A stretch of 64,000 nucleotides of DNA, from assembly GCF_003046475.1 (NCBI RefSeq), contig NZ_PZZZ01000003.1:248001-312000 (forward strand). Reading direction: 5' to 3'. The notes under the pieces are model-generated. The model was given only the letters and a program-made list of their open reading frames with translations, had not been told where the DNA came from and ran no database searches. This document shows positions 39,395 through 49,522 of this stretch, piece after piece (the stretch's first letter is position 1; each line of letters begins with the position of its first letter). A program made the position numbers and the translations under genes. Source of the DNA: Mycoplana dimorpha. GTDB lineage: Bacteria; Pseudomonadota; Alphaproteobacteria; Rhizobiales; Rhizobiaceae.

Positions 39395-40870
39395 ATGGGA
39401 TTGCCGCTGCTCAGCCTCATCGTCTTCACACCAGCCGTCGGGGCCGCCCTGCTGCTGCTCCTGCGCGGCGACGGTGCGGTGCGGTGGACGGCGCTCGGCG
39501 TCACGATCCTCGACCTCGCGCTCTGCATCGCCATGCTCGCCGGCTTCGACACCACCACGCACGCGATGCAGTTTGTCGAGCGCCACCGGTGGGTGCCGGC
39601 GCTCGGGATCACCTTTTCGCTCGGCGTCGACGGCATCAGCGCCTTGTTCGTGTTTCTGACGGCGCTTCTGGGCACGGTCTGCGTGCTCGCCTCCTGGGCC
39701 GCGATCGACCGCAGGGTGAAGGCGTTCATGGTCAGCCTGCTCGTCATGCAGGCGTTGATGCTGGGGGTGTTCTGCGCCCTCGACCTGTTCCTGTTCTACG
39801 TCTGCTGGGAGGCGATGCTGATCCCGATGTACCTGATCATCGGGGTCTGGGGCGGCGAGGGACGGGTCTATGCGGCCTTCAAGTTCTTCCTGTACACCCT
39901 GGCAGGCAGCCTTGTGTTCCTGGTCGGGGTCATCGCCCTTTATTTCCAGGGCGGCGAGACCTTCGACATCATTGCGCTGACGGCGCATAACCTGCCGTTT
40001 GCGGTGCAGTCCTGGCTGTTCTTCGCCTTCCTGATCGCCTTTGCCGTCAAGGTGCCGATGGTGCCGGTCCATACCTGGCTACCGGACGCTCATGTGCAGG
40101 CGCCGACGGCCGGCAGCATCATCCTGGCCGGCGTGCTGCTGAAGATGGGCGCCTACGGGTTCCTGCGGTTCTCGCTGCCAATGTTGCCGGAGGCGTCGCT
40201 GTACTACTCGACGCTGATGCTGGCGCTGTCGGCGCTGGCGATCGTCTACGGCGGACTGCTGGCGCTGGCGCAGGACGACCTGAAGAAGCTGGTGGCCTAT
40301 TCCAGCATCAGCCACATGGGCTTCGTGACGCTGGGGATATTCGCGCTGAACCTGCGCGGCCTGCAGGGCGGCATCCTGCAGATGTTCAATCATGGCGTGA
40401 CGACCGGAGCGCTGTTCCTGTTGGTCGGGCTGATCTATGAGCGGACCCATACGCGCAGCATTGCGGACTATGGCGGCCTGATGAAGCTGGCGCCGGTCTA
40501 CACCTCGTTCCTGGCGCTGTTCACGCTGTCGTCGATGGCGCTGCCGGGGACGAATTCGTTCGTCGGCGAACTGCTGGTGCTTTCCGGCGGGTTCGCCGCC
40601 AACCTGGCACTGGGGGCCGTCGCCGTCTTGGGTGCGCTCCTGAGCGCCGCCTATCTGCTTGGAATGTACGGCCGGGTGTCGCTCGGTCCCGTGTCGGCTG
40701 CCGGCCTCTCCAAGATCCGCGACGTCAACGCCCGCGAGATGGCGGCGATCGTGCCGCTCGCGATCTTCGTGCTCTGGGTCGGGCTCTATCCGAAGCCATT
40801 TCTCTCCATCATCGACGCCTCGGTGCGGCACTTGCTGGTGCAGGTGCACGGCGCGGGGAGCGGCCCATGA
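39395..40870 (+). CDS. nuoM: NADH-quinone oxidoreductase subunit M
   Basis: 491 residues, about 14 helices, with channel residues Glu139 (VCWEAMLIPMYLIIG), Lys219 (FAVKVPMVPVHTWLPDAHVQAPT) and Lys250 (GVLLKMGAYGF). These correspond to the E. coli NuoM Glu144/Lys234/Lys265 set. The ATG at 39395 is preceded by AGGGGGAGC. An overlapping upstream frame is not homologous and was excluded. Overlaps nuoN by 4 bp. Confidence 0.96.
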   Translation: MGLPLLSLIVFTPAVGAALLLLLRGDGAVRWTALGVTILDLALCIAMLAGFDTTTHAMQFVERHRWVPALGITFSLGVDGISALFVFLTALLGTVCVLASWAAIDRRVKAFMVSLLVMQALMLGVFCALDLFLFYVCWEAMLIPMYLIIGVWGGEGRVYAAFKFFLYTLAGSLVFLVGVIALYFQGGETFDIIALTAHNLPFAVQSWLFFAFLIAFAVKVPMVPVHTWLPDAHVQAPTAGSIILAGVLLKMGAYGFLRFSLPMLPEASLYYSTLMLALSALAIVYGGLLALAQDDLKKLVAYSSISHMGFVTLGIFALNLRGLQGGILQMFNHGVTTGALFLLVGLIYERTHTRSIADYGGLMKLAPVYTSFLALFTLSSMALPGTNSFVGELLVLSGGFAANLALGAVAVLGALLSAAYLLGMYGRVSLGPVSAAGLSKIRDVNAREMAAIVPLAIFVLWVGLYPKPFLSIIDASVRHLLVQVHGAGSGP

Positions 40871-42306
40871 ACGCCGCGGCACTTTACCAGTCGGCGCTGG
40901 CCAGCCTGCCCGAAATCGTGGTGGTCATCGGGGCCTGCATGCTGCTGATCCTCGGACAGGTCGTGCGGAAGAAACGGCACGACCTCTTCGTCTGGGTCTC
41001 CATCGCGGTGGTGCTGGTCGCCGCTCTGTTTACCCTGGTGCCGGCCGGCGGGGCGGGGCCGGCCTATGCCGGCATGTTCATCGCCGATCGCTTCTCGGTG
41101 TTCTTCAAGCTGATCTTCTACCTGGCGACGCTGCTGACCTTCCTGCTGTCGCGCAAATATGCCGACTTCGAGGGGATCGGCAGCAGCGAATACTATGTCC
41201 TGCTGCTCTTTGCCCTTTCGGGCATGATGATCATGGCCTCGGCGACCGACCTACTGTCGATCTATGTGGGCCTCGAACTGACGGTGATCTGCACCTACGT
41301 GCTGACCGGCTTTTTGAGGCGGGAGCGCCGGTCCAACGAGGCGGCGCTCAAATATGTGATCCTGGGCGCCGTCTCGACCGGAATCTTTCTCTACGGCGTG
41401 TCGCTGGTCTACGGCCTCACCGGAACCACCCAATTGGATGCAATGGGCGCGGCGGTGACCGGCGACCCGGTCGATCCGGGCCTGCTGCTGGCAGTGGTTT
41501 TCGTCATCGCCGGCCTGGTCTTCAAGGTCGGCGCGGTGCCGTTCCACATGTGGCTGCCGGATGTCTACGAAGGCGCGCCGACGACGATCACCGCCTTCAT
41601 GTCGGTGGGCCCGAAGGCGGCCGGCTTCGCGGTGATCCTGCGGGTGTTCCTCAATCCGCTGGTCGCCGAGTCCAATGCCTGGATCGTCGTCGCCGTCCTT
41701 GCCGTGGTGACGATGGCGCTCGGCAGCTTCGTGGCGCTGGTGCAGGACAACTTCAAGCGCCTGCTCGCCTATTCCAGCATCGCCCATGCCGGCTTCGCCC
41801 TGTTCGGCGTCGTCGCCGGCGGCACCGACGGGATTGCGAGCGTCATGCTCTATCTGCTGATCTACGCGTTCATGAACCTCGGCATTTTCGCCGCCGTCAT
41901 CATGATGCGCAACGGCACGTCCTCAGGCGAGGTCATCGAAGACTACGCCGGCTTCGCCCGGCCGCATCCCGTCCTGGCGCTGCTGATGCTGCTCTATCTC
42001 TTCTCGCTGGCCGGCATTCCGCCGACGGCCGGCTTCTTTGCCAAGTTCTACGTGCTGGTCGCCCTGGTGGCGCGGGGGCATGTCCTGCTGGCGGTCGTCG
42101 CCGTGCTCCTCAGCGCCGTCGCGGCCTACTTCTACATCCGCATCGTCATGCTGGTGTACATGCGCGAGCCGAAGCGGGCGTTCGAGCCGGCGCTGACCCC
42201 GATGGTCGGCGCCGCGCTCGCCGTCACCGCCGCCGGCACCATCGGCATCGGCCTGTTTCCGGCCTGGTTCCTGCGGCTGGCGCAACAATCGGTGTTCGGC
42301 GGTTGA
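40867..42306 (+). CDS. nuoN: NADH-quinone oxidoreductase subunit N
   Basis: 479 residues, about 14 helices. Landmarks are Glu137 (YVGLELTVICTYVLTGFLRRERRSNEA region), Lys220 (LVFKVGAVPFHMWLPDVYEGAPT) and Lys250 (GPKAAGF). Normal NuoN length. Last gene before a terminator-like hairpin that separates the membrane-arm block from nuoA-G. Confidence 0.96.
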   Translation: MNAAALYQSALASLPEIVVVIGACMLLILGQVVRKKRHDLFVWVSIAVVLVAALFTLVPAGGAGPAYAGMFIADRFSVFFKLIFYLATLLTFLLSRKYADFEGIGSSEYYVLLLFALSGMMIMASATDLLSIYVGLELTVICTYVLTGFLRRERRSNEAALKYVILGAVSTGIFLYGVSLVYGLTGTTQLDAMGAAVTGDPVDPGLLLAVVFVIAGLVFKVGAVPFHMWLPDVYEGAPTTITAFMSVGPKAAGFAVILRVFLNPLVAESNAWIVVAVLAVVTMALGSFVALVQDNFKRLLAYSSIAHAGFALFGVVAGGTDGIASVMLYLLIYAFMNLGIFAAVIMMRNGTSSGEVIEDYAGFARPHPVLALLMLLYLFSLAGIPPTAGFFAKFYVLVALVARGHVLLAVVAVLLSAVAAYFYIRIVMLVYMREPKRAFEPALTPMVGAALAVTAAGTIGIGLFPAWFLRLAQQSVFGG

Positions 42307-42352
42307 TTGCAATGCTCCGCCCATCGGAATAAACTGGCGGTTCAAAGGATTA

Positions 42353-42383
42353 CCCGGGTTGCTCCCCGGGGTTTTTCCCGGAG
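42353..42383 (+). terminator. Terminator or attenuator between nuoN and nuoA
   Basis: CCCGGG-N6-CCCGGG (42353-42370) is followed by G and five T, the layout of an intrinsic terminator. A competing pairing CTCC..GGG / CCCGGAG (42362-42370 with 42377-42383) would put the T run in a loop and disrupt the first hairpin, so a termination/antitermination switch is conceivable. It lies 47 bp after nuoN and 40 bp before nuoA. Confidence 0.5.
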
Positions 42384-42422
42384 CGTCCGGTTCGCGCAAG
42401 CCCCCTTTCGCGGGTGGCCGAT

Positions 42423-42788
42423 ATGACTGCGAAGGAGTTCCTGTCGGTTCTTTTCATGGTTGCCGGGATCGTGCTGGTGGCCGGCGGGACGATGTTCGTC
42501 TCCTCGCTGCTGCGCCCGTCCAATCCCTATCGTGAAAAGAACGCGCCCTATGAATGCGGCATGGACGCCGCGGGCGAGGCGGCCGGCGGCCGCTTCCGGG
42601 TGCCGTTCTTCATCCTCGCGATCCTGCTGGTGGTGTTCGACGTCGAGGCGATGTTCCTCTTTCCCTGGGCGGTGGTGCTGAAGGAGATCGGCCCGGTCGG
42701 CTATGTCGAGATGTTCGTCTTCATGCTGCTGCTGCTGGTGGGCTTCGCCTACGCCTGGCTGAAGGGAGCGCTGGAATGGGAGGACTAG
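42423..42788 (+). CDS. nuoA: NADH-quinone oxidoreductase subunit A
   Basis: 121 residues from the ATG at 42423 (a GTG at 42414 would add three). Three helices. The conserved loop [18 protein letters not shown] contains the family Cys, and the helix-2 motif is [19 protein letters not shown]. Overlaps nuoB by 13 bp. Confidence 0.95.
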   Translation: MTAKEFLSVLFMVAGIVLVAGGTMFVSSLLRPSNPYREKNAPYECGMDAAGEAAGGRFRVPFFILAILLVVFDVEAMFLFPWAVVLKEIGPVGYVEMFVFMLLLLVGFAYAWLKGALEWED

Positions 42789-43279
42789 GCAACGCCATCC
42801 GCGACAGCGTGCTGTTCACGACGGCCGACAGCGTCATCAACTGGAGCCGGAGCTCGGCCCTGTGGCCGGAGACCTTCGGCATTGCCTGCTGCGCCATCGA
42901 GATGATCTCGGCCGGCTGCGCCCGCTACGATCTCGACCGGTTCGGCGTGGTGTTCCGCCCCTCGCCGCGGCAGTCCGACGTGATGATCATCGCCGGCACC
43001 GTGACGCGGAAATTCGCCCCGGTGGTGCGCCGGCTCTACGACCAGATGCCGGAGCCGCGCTGGGTGATCGCCATGGGCACCTGCGCGATATCCGGCGGCG
43101 TCTACAACACCTATGCCGTGGTGCAGGGGTCGGAAACCTTCGTGCCGGTCGACGTGCATGTGCCCGGCTGCCCGCCGCGCCCCGAGGCATTGATGCACGG
43201 CTTCCTGCTGCTGCAGGAGAAGATCAGGAGGTCCCGGGCGCTGGCCGGAACGCCTCTCGATCGGATCGTCGCGTCATGA
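42776..43279 (+). CDS. nuoB: NADH-quinone oxidoreductase subunit B
   Basis: 167 residues, carries the terminal N2 [4Fe-4S] cluster next to the quinone site. Ligands are the adjacent cysteines in [14 protein letters not shown], the Cys in [10 protein letters not shown] and the Cys in VPGCPPRPE. Starts inside the end of nuoA; its stop overlaps the nuoC ATG. Confidence 0.97.
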   Translation: MGGLGNAIRDSVLFTTADSVINWSRSSALWPETFGIACCAIEMISAGCARYDLDRFGVVFRPSPRQSDVMIIAGTVTRKFAPVVRRLYDQMPEPRWVIAMGTCAISGGVYNTYAVVQGSETFVPVDVHVPGCPPRPEALMHGFLLLQEKIRRSRALAGTPLDRIVAS

Positions 43280-43845
43280 GCGTGCGGCCGCCGCTGGACC
43301 GCGCCCCGATCCTGGAGCGCTTCGGAGCAGCGATCGAGGACCTTGGCCCTGTGCACGGCATCGATGTCTTCGCCGTTCCGCCGGAACAAATCGTCGAGTT
43401 CTGCCGGTTCCTGAAGGAGCATCCGGCGCTGCGGTTCAATTTCCTTTCGGACATCTGCGGGGTCGATCACTATCCCGAAACGCCGCGGTTCGAGGCGGTC
43501 TACCATCTCTATTCGCTGGCGAACAAATGGCGGGTCCGCATCAAGTGCCGGCTCGGCGATCCGCCGCAGGTCGCCTCGGTCACCGGCGTCTGGCGCACCG
43601 CCAACTGGCACGAGCGCGAGGCCTGGGACATGTACGGCATCCGCTTCGAGGGCCACCCCGACCTGCGCCGCATCTACATGTGGGAGGGCTTCGAGGGCTT
43701 TCCGCAACGCAAGGATTTCCCGCTGCGCGGCTACAGGGACAAGCTGAACCCCTTTGGCGCCGAAGGGCCGCCGCCGACGCAGCCCGACCTCGTCACCAGG
43801 GACATACCTGAGGGGAGCCAGTTGACGCCGGAGCCTAGAAAATGA
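43276..43845 (+). CDS. nuoC: NADH-quinone oxidoreductase subunit C
   Basis: 189 residues, separate from NuoD (not the fused CD of enterobacteria). Signature [16 protein letters not shown] and the NuoC motif [23 protein letters not shown] followed by FPLRGY. It overlaps nuoD by 4 bp. Confidence 0.96.
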   Translation: MSVRPPLDRAPILERFGAAIEDLGPVHGIDVFAVPPEQIVEFCRFLKEHPALRFNFLSDICGVDHYPETPRFEAVYHLYSLANKWRVRIKCRLGDPPQVASVTGVWRTANWHEREAWDMYGIRFEGHPDLRRIYMWEGFEGFPQRKDFPLRGYRDKLNPFGAEGPPPTQPDLVTRDIPEGSQLTPEPRK

Positions 43846-45056
43846 CCGAAGTCACCGAACTCGAAAGGCCGGAAGGCGAAGCGCTCAATACCAGGGAAGT
43901 GCTTCTCAACCTCGGCCCGCAGCACCCCAGCACCCATGGGGTCCTCCGGCTCGTGCTCGAGCTGGACGGCGAGTTCGTCGAGCGGGTGGACCCGCACATC
44001 GGCTATTTGCACCGCGGCACCGAGAAGCTGGCGGAGAGCTTTACCTATACCCAGATCTTCCCGCTGACCGACCGGCTCGACTACCTCTGCCCACCCTCGA
44101 ACAACCTGGCCTTTGCGCTGGCGGTGGAAAAATTGCTCGGCATCGAGGCGCCGATCCGGGCGCAGTACATCCGCGTGCTGATGGCCGAACTGGCCCGGAT
44201 CTCCGGCCATTTGCTGATCACCGGCGCGCTGCCGATGGACCTCGGCGCCATGACCGCGCTGCTGTATGTCATGCGCGAGCGCGAGATGATCATGGACATC
44301 ATGGAAATGATCACCGGGGCGCGCATGCACACCTCGTTCTGCCGGGTCGGCGGGGTGCGCGAGGACCTGCCCGACGGCTTCCTGCCGAAGATCCGCGAGT
44401 TCTGCGAGATCTTCCCGAACCGGATCCGCGACTATGAGCAACTGCTCGAAACCAACCGGGTGTTCCTGAAGCGCACGCAAGGGGTCGGCATCATCTCCGG
44501 CGAGGACGCCATCGACCTCGGCCTGAGCGGCCCGAACCTGCGCGCCTCGGGCGTCGACTGGGACATCAGGCGCGACGAGCCCTACGAGATCTACGACCGG
44601 CTCGATTTCAAGGTGATCACCCGAACCGAGGGCGATTGTTACGCGCGCTGGCGGTGCCGGGTCGACGAGATGCGAGAAAGCATCCGCATCATCGAGCAAT
44701 GCCTGGATCAGATGCCGGAAGGCCGCTTCCAGGTCGACATGCCGACCATCGCCTTCCCGGTCGACAAGGAGCGCGTGCACTGCTCGATGGAGGCGCTGAT
44801 CCAGCATTTCGACCTGTCGGCCTATGGCTTCGTCGTGCCCAAGGGCGAGGTCTACTCGGCGATCGAGGCGCCGAAGGGCGAGCTTGGGTTCTACATCATC
44901 AGCGACGGCACGCCGAAACCATTCCGCATGAAGGTGCGGGCCCCATCCTTCGTCAATCTGCAGGGGCTGTTCGGGGTGAGCAATGCCCGCTACCTGGCCG
45001 ACATGATCGCCGTGCTCGGCAGCCTCGACCCGGTGATGGCGGAGGTGGACAAGTAA
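43842..45056 (+). CDS. nuoD: NADH-quinone oxidoreductase subunit D
   Basis: 404 residues, the 49-kDa homologue that forms the quinone cavity with NuoB. Landmarks are NLGPQHPSTHGVLRLVLELDGE (conserved His loop), PHIGYLHRGTEKLAE, YTQIFPLTDRLDY (quinone-binding Tyr region), and the C-terminal end RYLADMIAVLGSLDPVMAEVDK. Confidence 0.97.
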   Translation: MTEVTELERPEGEALNTREVLLNLGPQHPSTHGVLRLVLELDGEFVERVDPHIGYLHRGTEKLAESFTYTQIFPLTDRLDYLCPPSNNLAFALAVEKLLGIEAPIRAQYIRVLMAELARISGHLLITGALPMDLGAMTALLYVMREREMIMDIMEMITGARMHTSFCRVGGVREDLPDGFLPKIREFCEIFPNRIRDYEQLLETNRVFLKRTQGVGIISGEDAIDLGLSGPNLRASGVDWDIRRDEPYEIYDRLDFKVITRTEGDCYARWRCRVDEMRESIRIIEQCLDQMPEGRFQVDMPTIAFPVDKERVHCSMEALIQHFDLSAYGFVVPKGEVYSAIEAPKGELGFYIISDGTPKPFRMKVRAPSFVNLQGLFGVSNARYLADMIAVLGSLDPVMAEVDK

Positions 45057-45072
45057 AGGAGGTACGAACGCG

Positions 45073-45585
45073 ATGGGCATGCGCGAACAGATCGAGACCG
45101 CGGCGGCGCGGTATCCCGACCGGCGCTCGGCAATCATGCCGGCGCTGCTGATCGCGCAGCAGGCGCACGGCCATCTGCCCGGCCCGGTGCTGGAGGAGGT
45201 CGCCGACATCCTCGGCGTCGAGCGGATCTGGGTCTATGAGCTCGCGACCTTCTACACGCTGTTCCATACCGAGCCGGTCGGACGGTTCCACCTGCAGCTC
45301 TGCGACAATCTATCCTGCATGCTGTGCGGGGCCGAGCGCCTGCTGGCGCACATGGAAACGGTGCTCGGGATCGGCAAGGGCGAGACCACTGCCGACGGGC
45401 TGTTCACGCTATCGACCGTCGAGTGCCTCGGGGCCTGCGAGATGGCGCCGGTGATGCAGGTCGGCGACCATTATCACGGCAATCTCAATATTGCGCGGGT
45501 CGACGAGCTGCTGGACCGCCTGCGGGCTTCGGCGCCGCGGGTCGAGACCATCGCGCCCGCCGCTGCACCGTCGCCGGGGGAATAG
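45073..45585 (+). CDS. nuoE: NADH-quinone oxidoreductase subunit E
   Basis: 170 residues, thioredoxin-like [2Fe-2S] (N1a) subunit. Cluster cysteines are in LCDNLSCMLCG and ECLGACEMAPVM. An extra Cys three residues after the second ligand is unusual but need not bind the cluster. Ends 4 bp before nuoF. Confidence 0.95.
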   Translation: MGMREQIETAAARYPDRRSAIMPALLIAQQAHGHLPGPVLEEVADILGVERIWVYELATFYTLFHTEPVGRFHLQLCDNLSCMLCGAERLLAHMETVLGIGKGETTADGLFTLSTVECLGACEMAPVMQVGDHYHGNLNIARVDELLDRLRASAPRVETIAPAAAPSPGE

Positions 45586-45589
45586 CGCC

Positions 45590-46855
45590 ATGTTCGACCC
45601 GGTTCTCCTCAAGAACATCGACCTGCCGGACAGTCATCTGCTGTCGACCTACGAGGCCGGCGGCGGCTACCGGGCGCTGGCGAAGGTTTTGCGCGAGCAC
45701 ACGCCGGACGAAGTGATCGAACTCGTTAAGCAGTCCAACCTGCGCGGCCGCGGCGGTGCCGGTTTTCCGACCGGCATGAAGTGGAGTTTTGTGCCGAAGC
45801 GGGCCGACAAGGAGAAATACCTGTGTTGCAACGCCGACGAGGGCGAGCCCGGCACCTTCAAGGACCGCATCATCATGGAGCGCGACCCACACCAGCTCGT
45901 CGAGGGGCTGGCGGTCAGCGGCTATGCGATCGGGGCGAGGACCGCCTATGTCTATGTCCGAGGCGAGTATGTGACGGCGATCCGCCGGCTCGAGCAGGCG
46001 ATCGCCGAGGCACATGCGAAGGGTTATCTCGGCACCGGCATCCTCGGCTCGGACTTCGATTTCACCATCCACATTCATTGCGGGGCCGGCGCCTATATCT
46101 GCGGCGAGGAGACCGCGATGCTGGAGTCGCTCGAGGGCAAGCGGGCCCAGCCGCGGCTGAAGCCGCCGTTCCCGGCGGTCGCCGGCCTCTATGCCAGCCC
46201 GACGGTGATCAACAATGTCGAGACGCTCGCCTGCGTGCCGCATATTGTGATGCGCGGCTCGGAGTGGTTCCGGGACATCGGCCCGGACAAGAGCCCCGGC
46301 CCAAAGCTCTACTGTGTCAGCGGCCAAGTGCGCAGACCCGGCCTCTACGAGCTGCCAATGGGCATCCCCTTGCGCGAACTGGTCGAGGAGCACGCCGGCG
46401 GCGCGCTGCCGGGGCGCAGGATCAAGGCGGTGATCCCGGGCGGGGTGTCGGCGCCGGTGATCCCGGCGAGCGGGCTGGAGGTCGGGATGGACTTCGATTC
46501 GCTGGCCGCCGCCGGCTCGATGCTCGGCTCGGCCGGGGTGGTGGTGATCGACGACACGACCTGCATGGTCAAGGTCGCCACCAGGATCGTCGAGTTCTTC
46601 CACCATGAGTCCTGCGGCAAGTGCACGCCGTGCCGGGAGGGGCTGAACTGGGCCGTGAAGGTGATGCGCCGGATCGAGGCCGGCGAGGGCGCCCCGGGTG
46701 ACCTGGAGCAACTGGACATGCTCTGCAAGGGCATTTTCGGCAACACATTCTGTGCGCTCGGCGATGGTGCGGCGATGGGGTTGCGGGCGGCGCTGAAGCA
46801 TTTTCGCGACGAATTCGCCGCCCATGTCGAGGAGCGGCGCTGTCCGTTCCACTGA
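45590..46855 (+). CDS. nuoF: NADH-quinone oxidoreductase subunit F
   Basis: 421 residues; binds NADH, FMN and the N3 [4Fe-4S] cluster. Motifs are GRGGAGFPTGMKW (NADH), CNADEGEPGTFKDR, GAGAYICGEETAMLESLEGKR (FMN), SCGKCTPCREG and a later Cys in NTFCALGDGA for N3. The ATG at 45590 is used; upstream in-frame sequence belongs to nuoE in another phase. Confidence 0.97.
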   Translation: MFDPVLLKNIDLPDSHLLSTYEAGGGYRALAKVLREHTPDEVIELVKQSNLRGRGGAGFPTGMKWSFVPKRADKEKYLCCNADEGEPGTFKDRIIMERDPHQLVEGLAVSGYAIGARTAYVYVRGEYVTAIRRLEQAIAEAHAKGYLGTGILGSDFDFTIHIHCGAGAYICGEETAMLESLEGKRAQPRLKPPFPAVAGLYASPTVINNVETLACVPHIVMRGSEWFRDIGPDKSPGPKLYCVSGQVRRPGLYELPMGIPLRELVEEHAGGALPGRRIKAVIPGGVSAPVIPASGLEVGMDFDSLAAAGSMLGSAGVVVIDDTTCMVKVATRIVEFFHHESCGKCTPCREGLNWAVKVMRRIEAGEGAPGDLEQLDMLCKGIFGNTFCALGDGAAMGLRAALKHFRDEFAAHVEERRCPFH

Positions 46856-46888
46856 AGGAGCGTGCAGGAAAGAAGGCAGCGAGGAACA

Positions 46889-49498
46889 ATGGCTAGCATC
46901 ACGATCGATGGGCAGACGCTGGAGGTCGAGGCCGGCTCGACGGTGCTGCAGGCCGCCGAGCGTCTCGGCATCGCGATCCCGACCTTCTGCTACATGAAGC
47001 GGCTGCCGGCGCTGGCCTCCTGCCGCATGTGCCTGGTGGAGATCGAGGGGCAGCGGCGGCTGCAGCCGGCCTGCGCCACCGCGATCATGGACGGCATGGT
47101 GGTGCGGACCAATACGCCGCTGATCGAGGAGACGCGCTCGTCGATGCTCGACATGCTGCTCGCCAACCACCCGCTCGACTGCCCGATCTGCGACAAGGGC
47201 GGCGAGTGCGAGCTGCAGGACATGGTGATGGCCTACGGGCCGCGCGAAAGCCAATTCCGCGACGCCAAGCGCGTGTTCCATTCCAAGGACATCCGCCTCA
47301 GCCCGGTCATCATCATGAACGTCAACCGCTGCATCCAGTGCCAGCGCTGCGTGCGGATGTGCGAGGAGGTTGTCGGCGCGGTGGCGCTCGGCACGGTCGA
47401 AAAGGGCATGGATACCGCCGTCACCGGCTTCGAGGGCAGCCTTGCCAGCTGCGACCAGTGCGGCAACTGCGTCGAGGTCTGCCCGGTCGGCGCGCTGATG
47501 AGCTTCCCCTATCGCTACAAGGCACGGCCCTGGGACCTTGCCGAGACCGACACGATCTGCCCGCATTGCGGCACCGGCTGCCAGCTGACCGTCGGCGCGC
47601 GCAAGGGCGAGTTCATGCGGGTCCGCTCCAAGCAGGAGCACGGCATCAACCGCGAAACGCTCTGCGTGCGCGGCCGCTTCGGCCTCGATTTCATCGAGAG
47701 CTCGGATCGCATCAAGCGGCCGATGGTCCGCCGCGACGGGGCGCTGGTGCCGGTGTCCTGGGAGGAGGCGGGCGACTATCTGCGCCAGCGGCTGGTCGCC
47801 GTCGCCAGCAAGCAAGCCGGCGGTCTGGCCTCGCCGCGCCTGCCCAACGAGGTGCTCTACCAGTTCCAGAAGCTGATGCGGACGGTGTTTTCCACCAACA
47901 GCGTCGACTGCTCGTCGCGCTGGTCGACGCCGGTCGACACCCTGGCCCCGCTGCTGGCGGGTTATTACAGCCGCGCGCCGCTGCAAGACGTGCTCGGCAA
48001 CGATTGCGTGCTGGTCGTCGGCGGCAACGTGAGCGAGGAGAATCCGGTCACCGAATACCTGCTGCGCGACGCGGCGCGGCGGCGGGGGACCCGCCTGCTG
48101 ATGCTCTCGACGCGGCCGTCCCGCCTTGACGCCGACGCGCGGGCGGTGGTTCGCGCCCCTCCGGGCGGCGAGTCGGCGAGCATCGGTGCGGTGGTGGCCG
48201 GCCTCGTGGCGGCGGCCGGCCAGGCATTGCCGGGGGAGGTGTTCGCAGCGGTCGGCGCGACGGCCAGCGGATCGGCGGCCGCCGCCAGTGAGGATGGGCA
48301 CCCGATGGCCGCGGCGCTGATGGAAAGCCGGAGCGTTGCCCTGCTCGTCAGCGTCGATTTGCTGCGATCGCCCGAAGCGCGCCTCAGCCTGCAGCAACTC
48401 GGAAACCTGCTCCAGCTTCTCAGGCTGCTCGACAAGGCGCCGGTGATGCAGTTCCTCTTCGACCGCGCCAACCAGCTGGGCGCCTGGGACATGGGGGTGT
48501 TGCCGGCGGCGCTGCCGGGACTGCGGCCGGTTGCCGACAGTGTGGCGCGCGCAGCCCTCGGCGAGGTCTGGGGCGCCGACGTCCCGGCCGAACCGGGCGC
48601 CGATTTCGGTGCGATGCTCGACCTTTGCGACCGGAGGCAAATGGGCATGCTCTACATTATCGGAAGCGACCCGCTGCTGTCCTGTCCCGACCGGGCATTC
48701 GTGCAGCGGGCGCTCGGGTCCGCGGACCTGCTGATCGTGCAGGACGCCTTCCTCACGGAGACGGCCGGCCTGGCCGACGTCGTGCTGCCGGCGGCGGGCT
48801 ACGGAGAGGAGGCCGGCACCTTCACCAACAACGAGGGCCGGATCCAGACGGTCGCGAAGTTCCGCGAACAGCGGTTCGCGGCGCGGGATAACCTGGCGAT
48901 CTTCGACATCGTCGCGGCGGCCCGCGGGCGACCGCTGCAGCCATCGGCGCCGGAGGGAATCTTCGACGAGATCGCCCATCTGGTTCCGGCCTATCACGGG
49001 TTGGCACGGGACGAGCTTGGCCTGGACGGCGCTTTCACCCGCACGACCCCGACGCGGACGGACGGCCGGTTCTTCGCGCCTCCGCCTGCGGCGGCCGCAT
49101 CCGACCGGCTGATGCTGATCACCGGCAACAGCCTGTTCCATGACGGCTATCTCACCGAGCACTCGGAAATCCTGAACACCGTCGCCGACGATCCCTATAT
49201 CGAGATGAGCATGGCGGATGCGATGCAGCGGGGTCTGTCGGACGGTGAGGAGATAATTGTGCGATCCTCCCAAGGCAAGCTGACCGCGACGCTCAGGGTC
49301 AACAGGCGCTTTCCGAAGGGCCTGGTGTTCATCCCCGAGAACTACCGGGCCCTTCGCCTCAACAGCCTGATGCGACGCGGCGAGTATCCTTGCCCGGTGG
49401 AGGTCGAAAGCGCACTGGCCATCGTCGTTGCCCAGGTCGGGGACATCGCGACAGGATCGCAGCAAGGCGGCCAGGGCATCGAAGGCGGAACGGCCTGA
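46889..49498 (+). CDS. nuoG: NADH-quinone oxidoreductase subunit G
   Basis: 869 residues. An N-terminal [2Fe-2S] ferredoxin (CYMKRLPALASCRMCLVEIEG), the His-Cys3 cluster (HPLDCPICDKGGECELQ), a [4Fe-4S] CIQCQRCVRMCEE / CDQCGNCVEVCPVGAL pair, then a molybdopterin-oxidoreductase-like half. That half begins with CPHCGTGC and a later Cys (ETLCVRGR), so an N7-type extra cluster is retained as in E. coli NuoG. A C-terminal molydopterin-dinucleotide-binding-like domain (about 740-860) follows. GAGGAAC precedes the ATG. Last plus-strand gene of the cluster. Confidence 0.95.
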   Translation: MASITIDGQTLEVEAGSTVLQAAERLGIAIPTFCYMKRLPALASCRMCLVEIEGQRRLQPACATAIMDGMVVRTNTPLIEETRSSMLDMLLANHPLDCPICDKGGECELQDMVMAYGPRESQFRDAKRVFHSKDIRLSPVIIMNVNRCIQCQRCVRMCEEVVGAVALGTVEKGMDTAVTGFEGSLASCDQCGNCVEVCPVGALMSFPYRYKARPWDLAETDTICPHCGTGCQLTVGARKGEFMRVRSKQEHGINRETLCVRGRFGLDFIESSDRIKRPMVRRDGALVPVSWEEAGDYLRQRLVAVASKQAGGLASPRLPNEVLYQFQKLMRTVFSTNSVDCSSRWSTPVDTLAPLLAGYYSRAPLQDVLGNDCVLVVGGNVSEENPVTEYLLRDAARRRGTRLLMLSTRPSRLDADARAVVRAPPGGESASIGAVVAGLVAAAGQALPGEVFAAVGATASGSAAAASEDGHPMAAALMESRSVALLVSVDLLRSPEARLSLQQLGNLLQLLRLLDKAPVMQFLFDRANQLGAWDMGVLPAALPGLRPVADSVARAALGEVWGADVPAEPGADFGAMLDLCDRRQMGMLYIIGSDPLLSCPDRAFVQRALGSADLLIVQDAFLTETAGLADVVLPAAGYGEEAGTFTNNEGRIQTVAKFREQRFAARDNLAIFDIVAAARGRPLQPSAPEGIFDEIAHLVPAYHGLARDELGLDGAFTRTTPTRTDGRFFAPPPAAAASDRLMLITGNSLFHDGYLTEHSEILNTVADDPYIEMSMADAMQRGLSDGEEIIVRSSQGKLTATLRVNRRFPKGLVFIPENYRALRLNSLMRRGEYPCPVEVESALAIVVAQVGDIATGSQQGGQGIEGGTA

Positions 49499-49522
49499 TC
49501 TTGCGCTGCGGCATGCCGTCGG

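Noticed and set aside
45485-49465. Very long open frame on the minus strand opposite nuoF and nuoG
   Set aside because: Shadow of high-GC coding sequence; nuoF and nuoG carry all expected Fe-S motifs on the plus strand.
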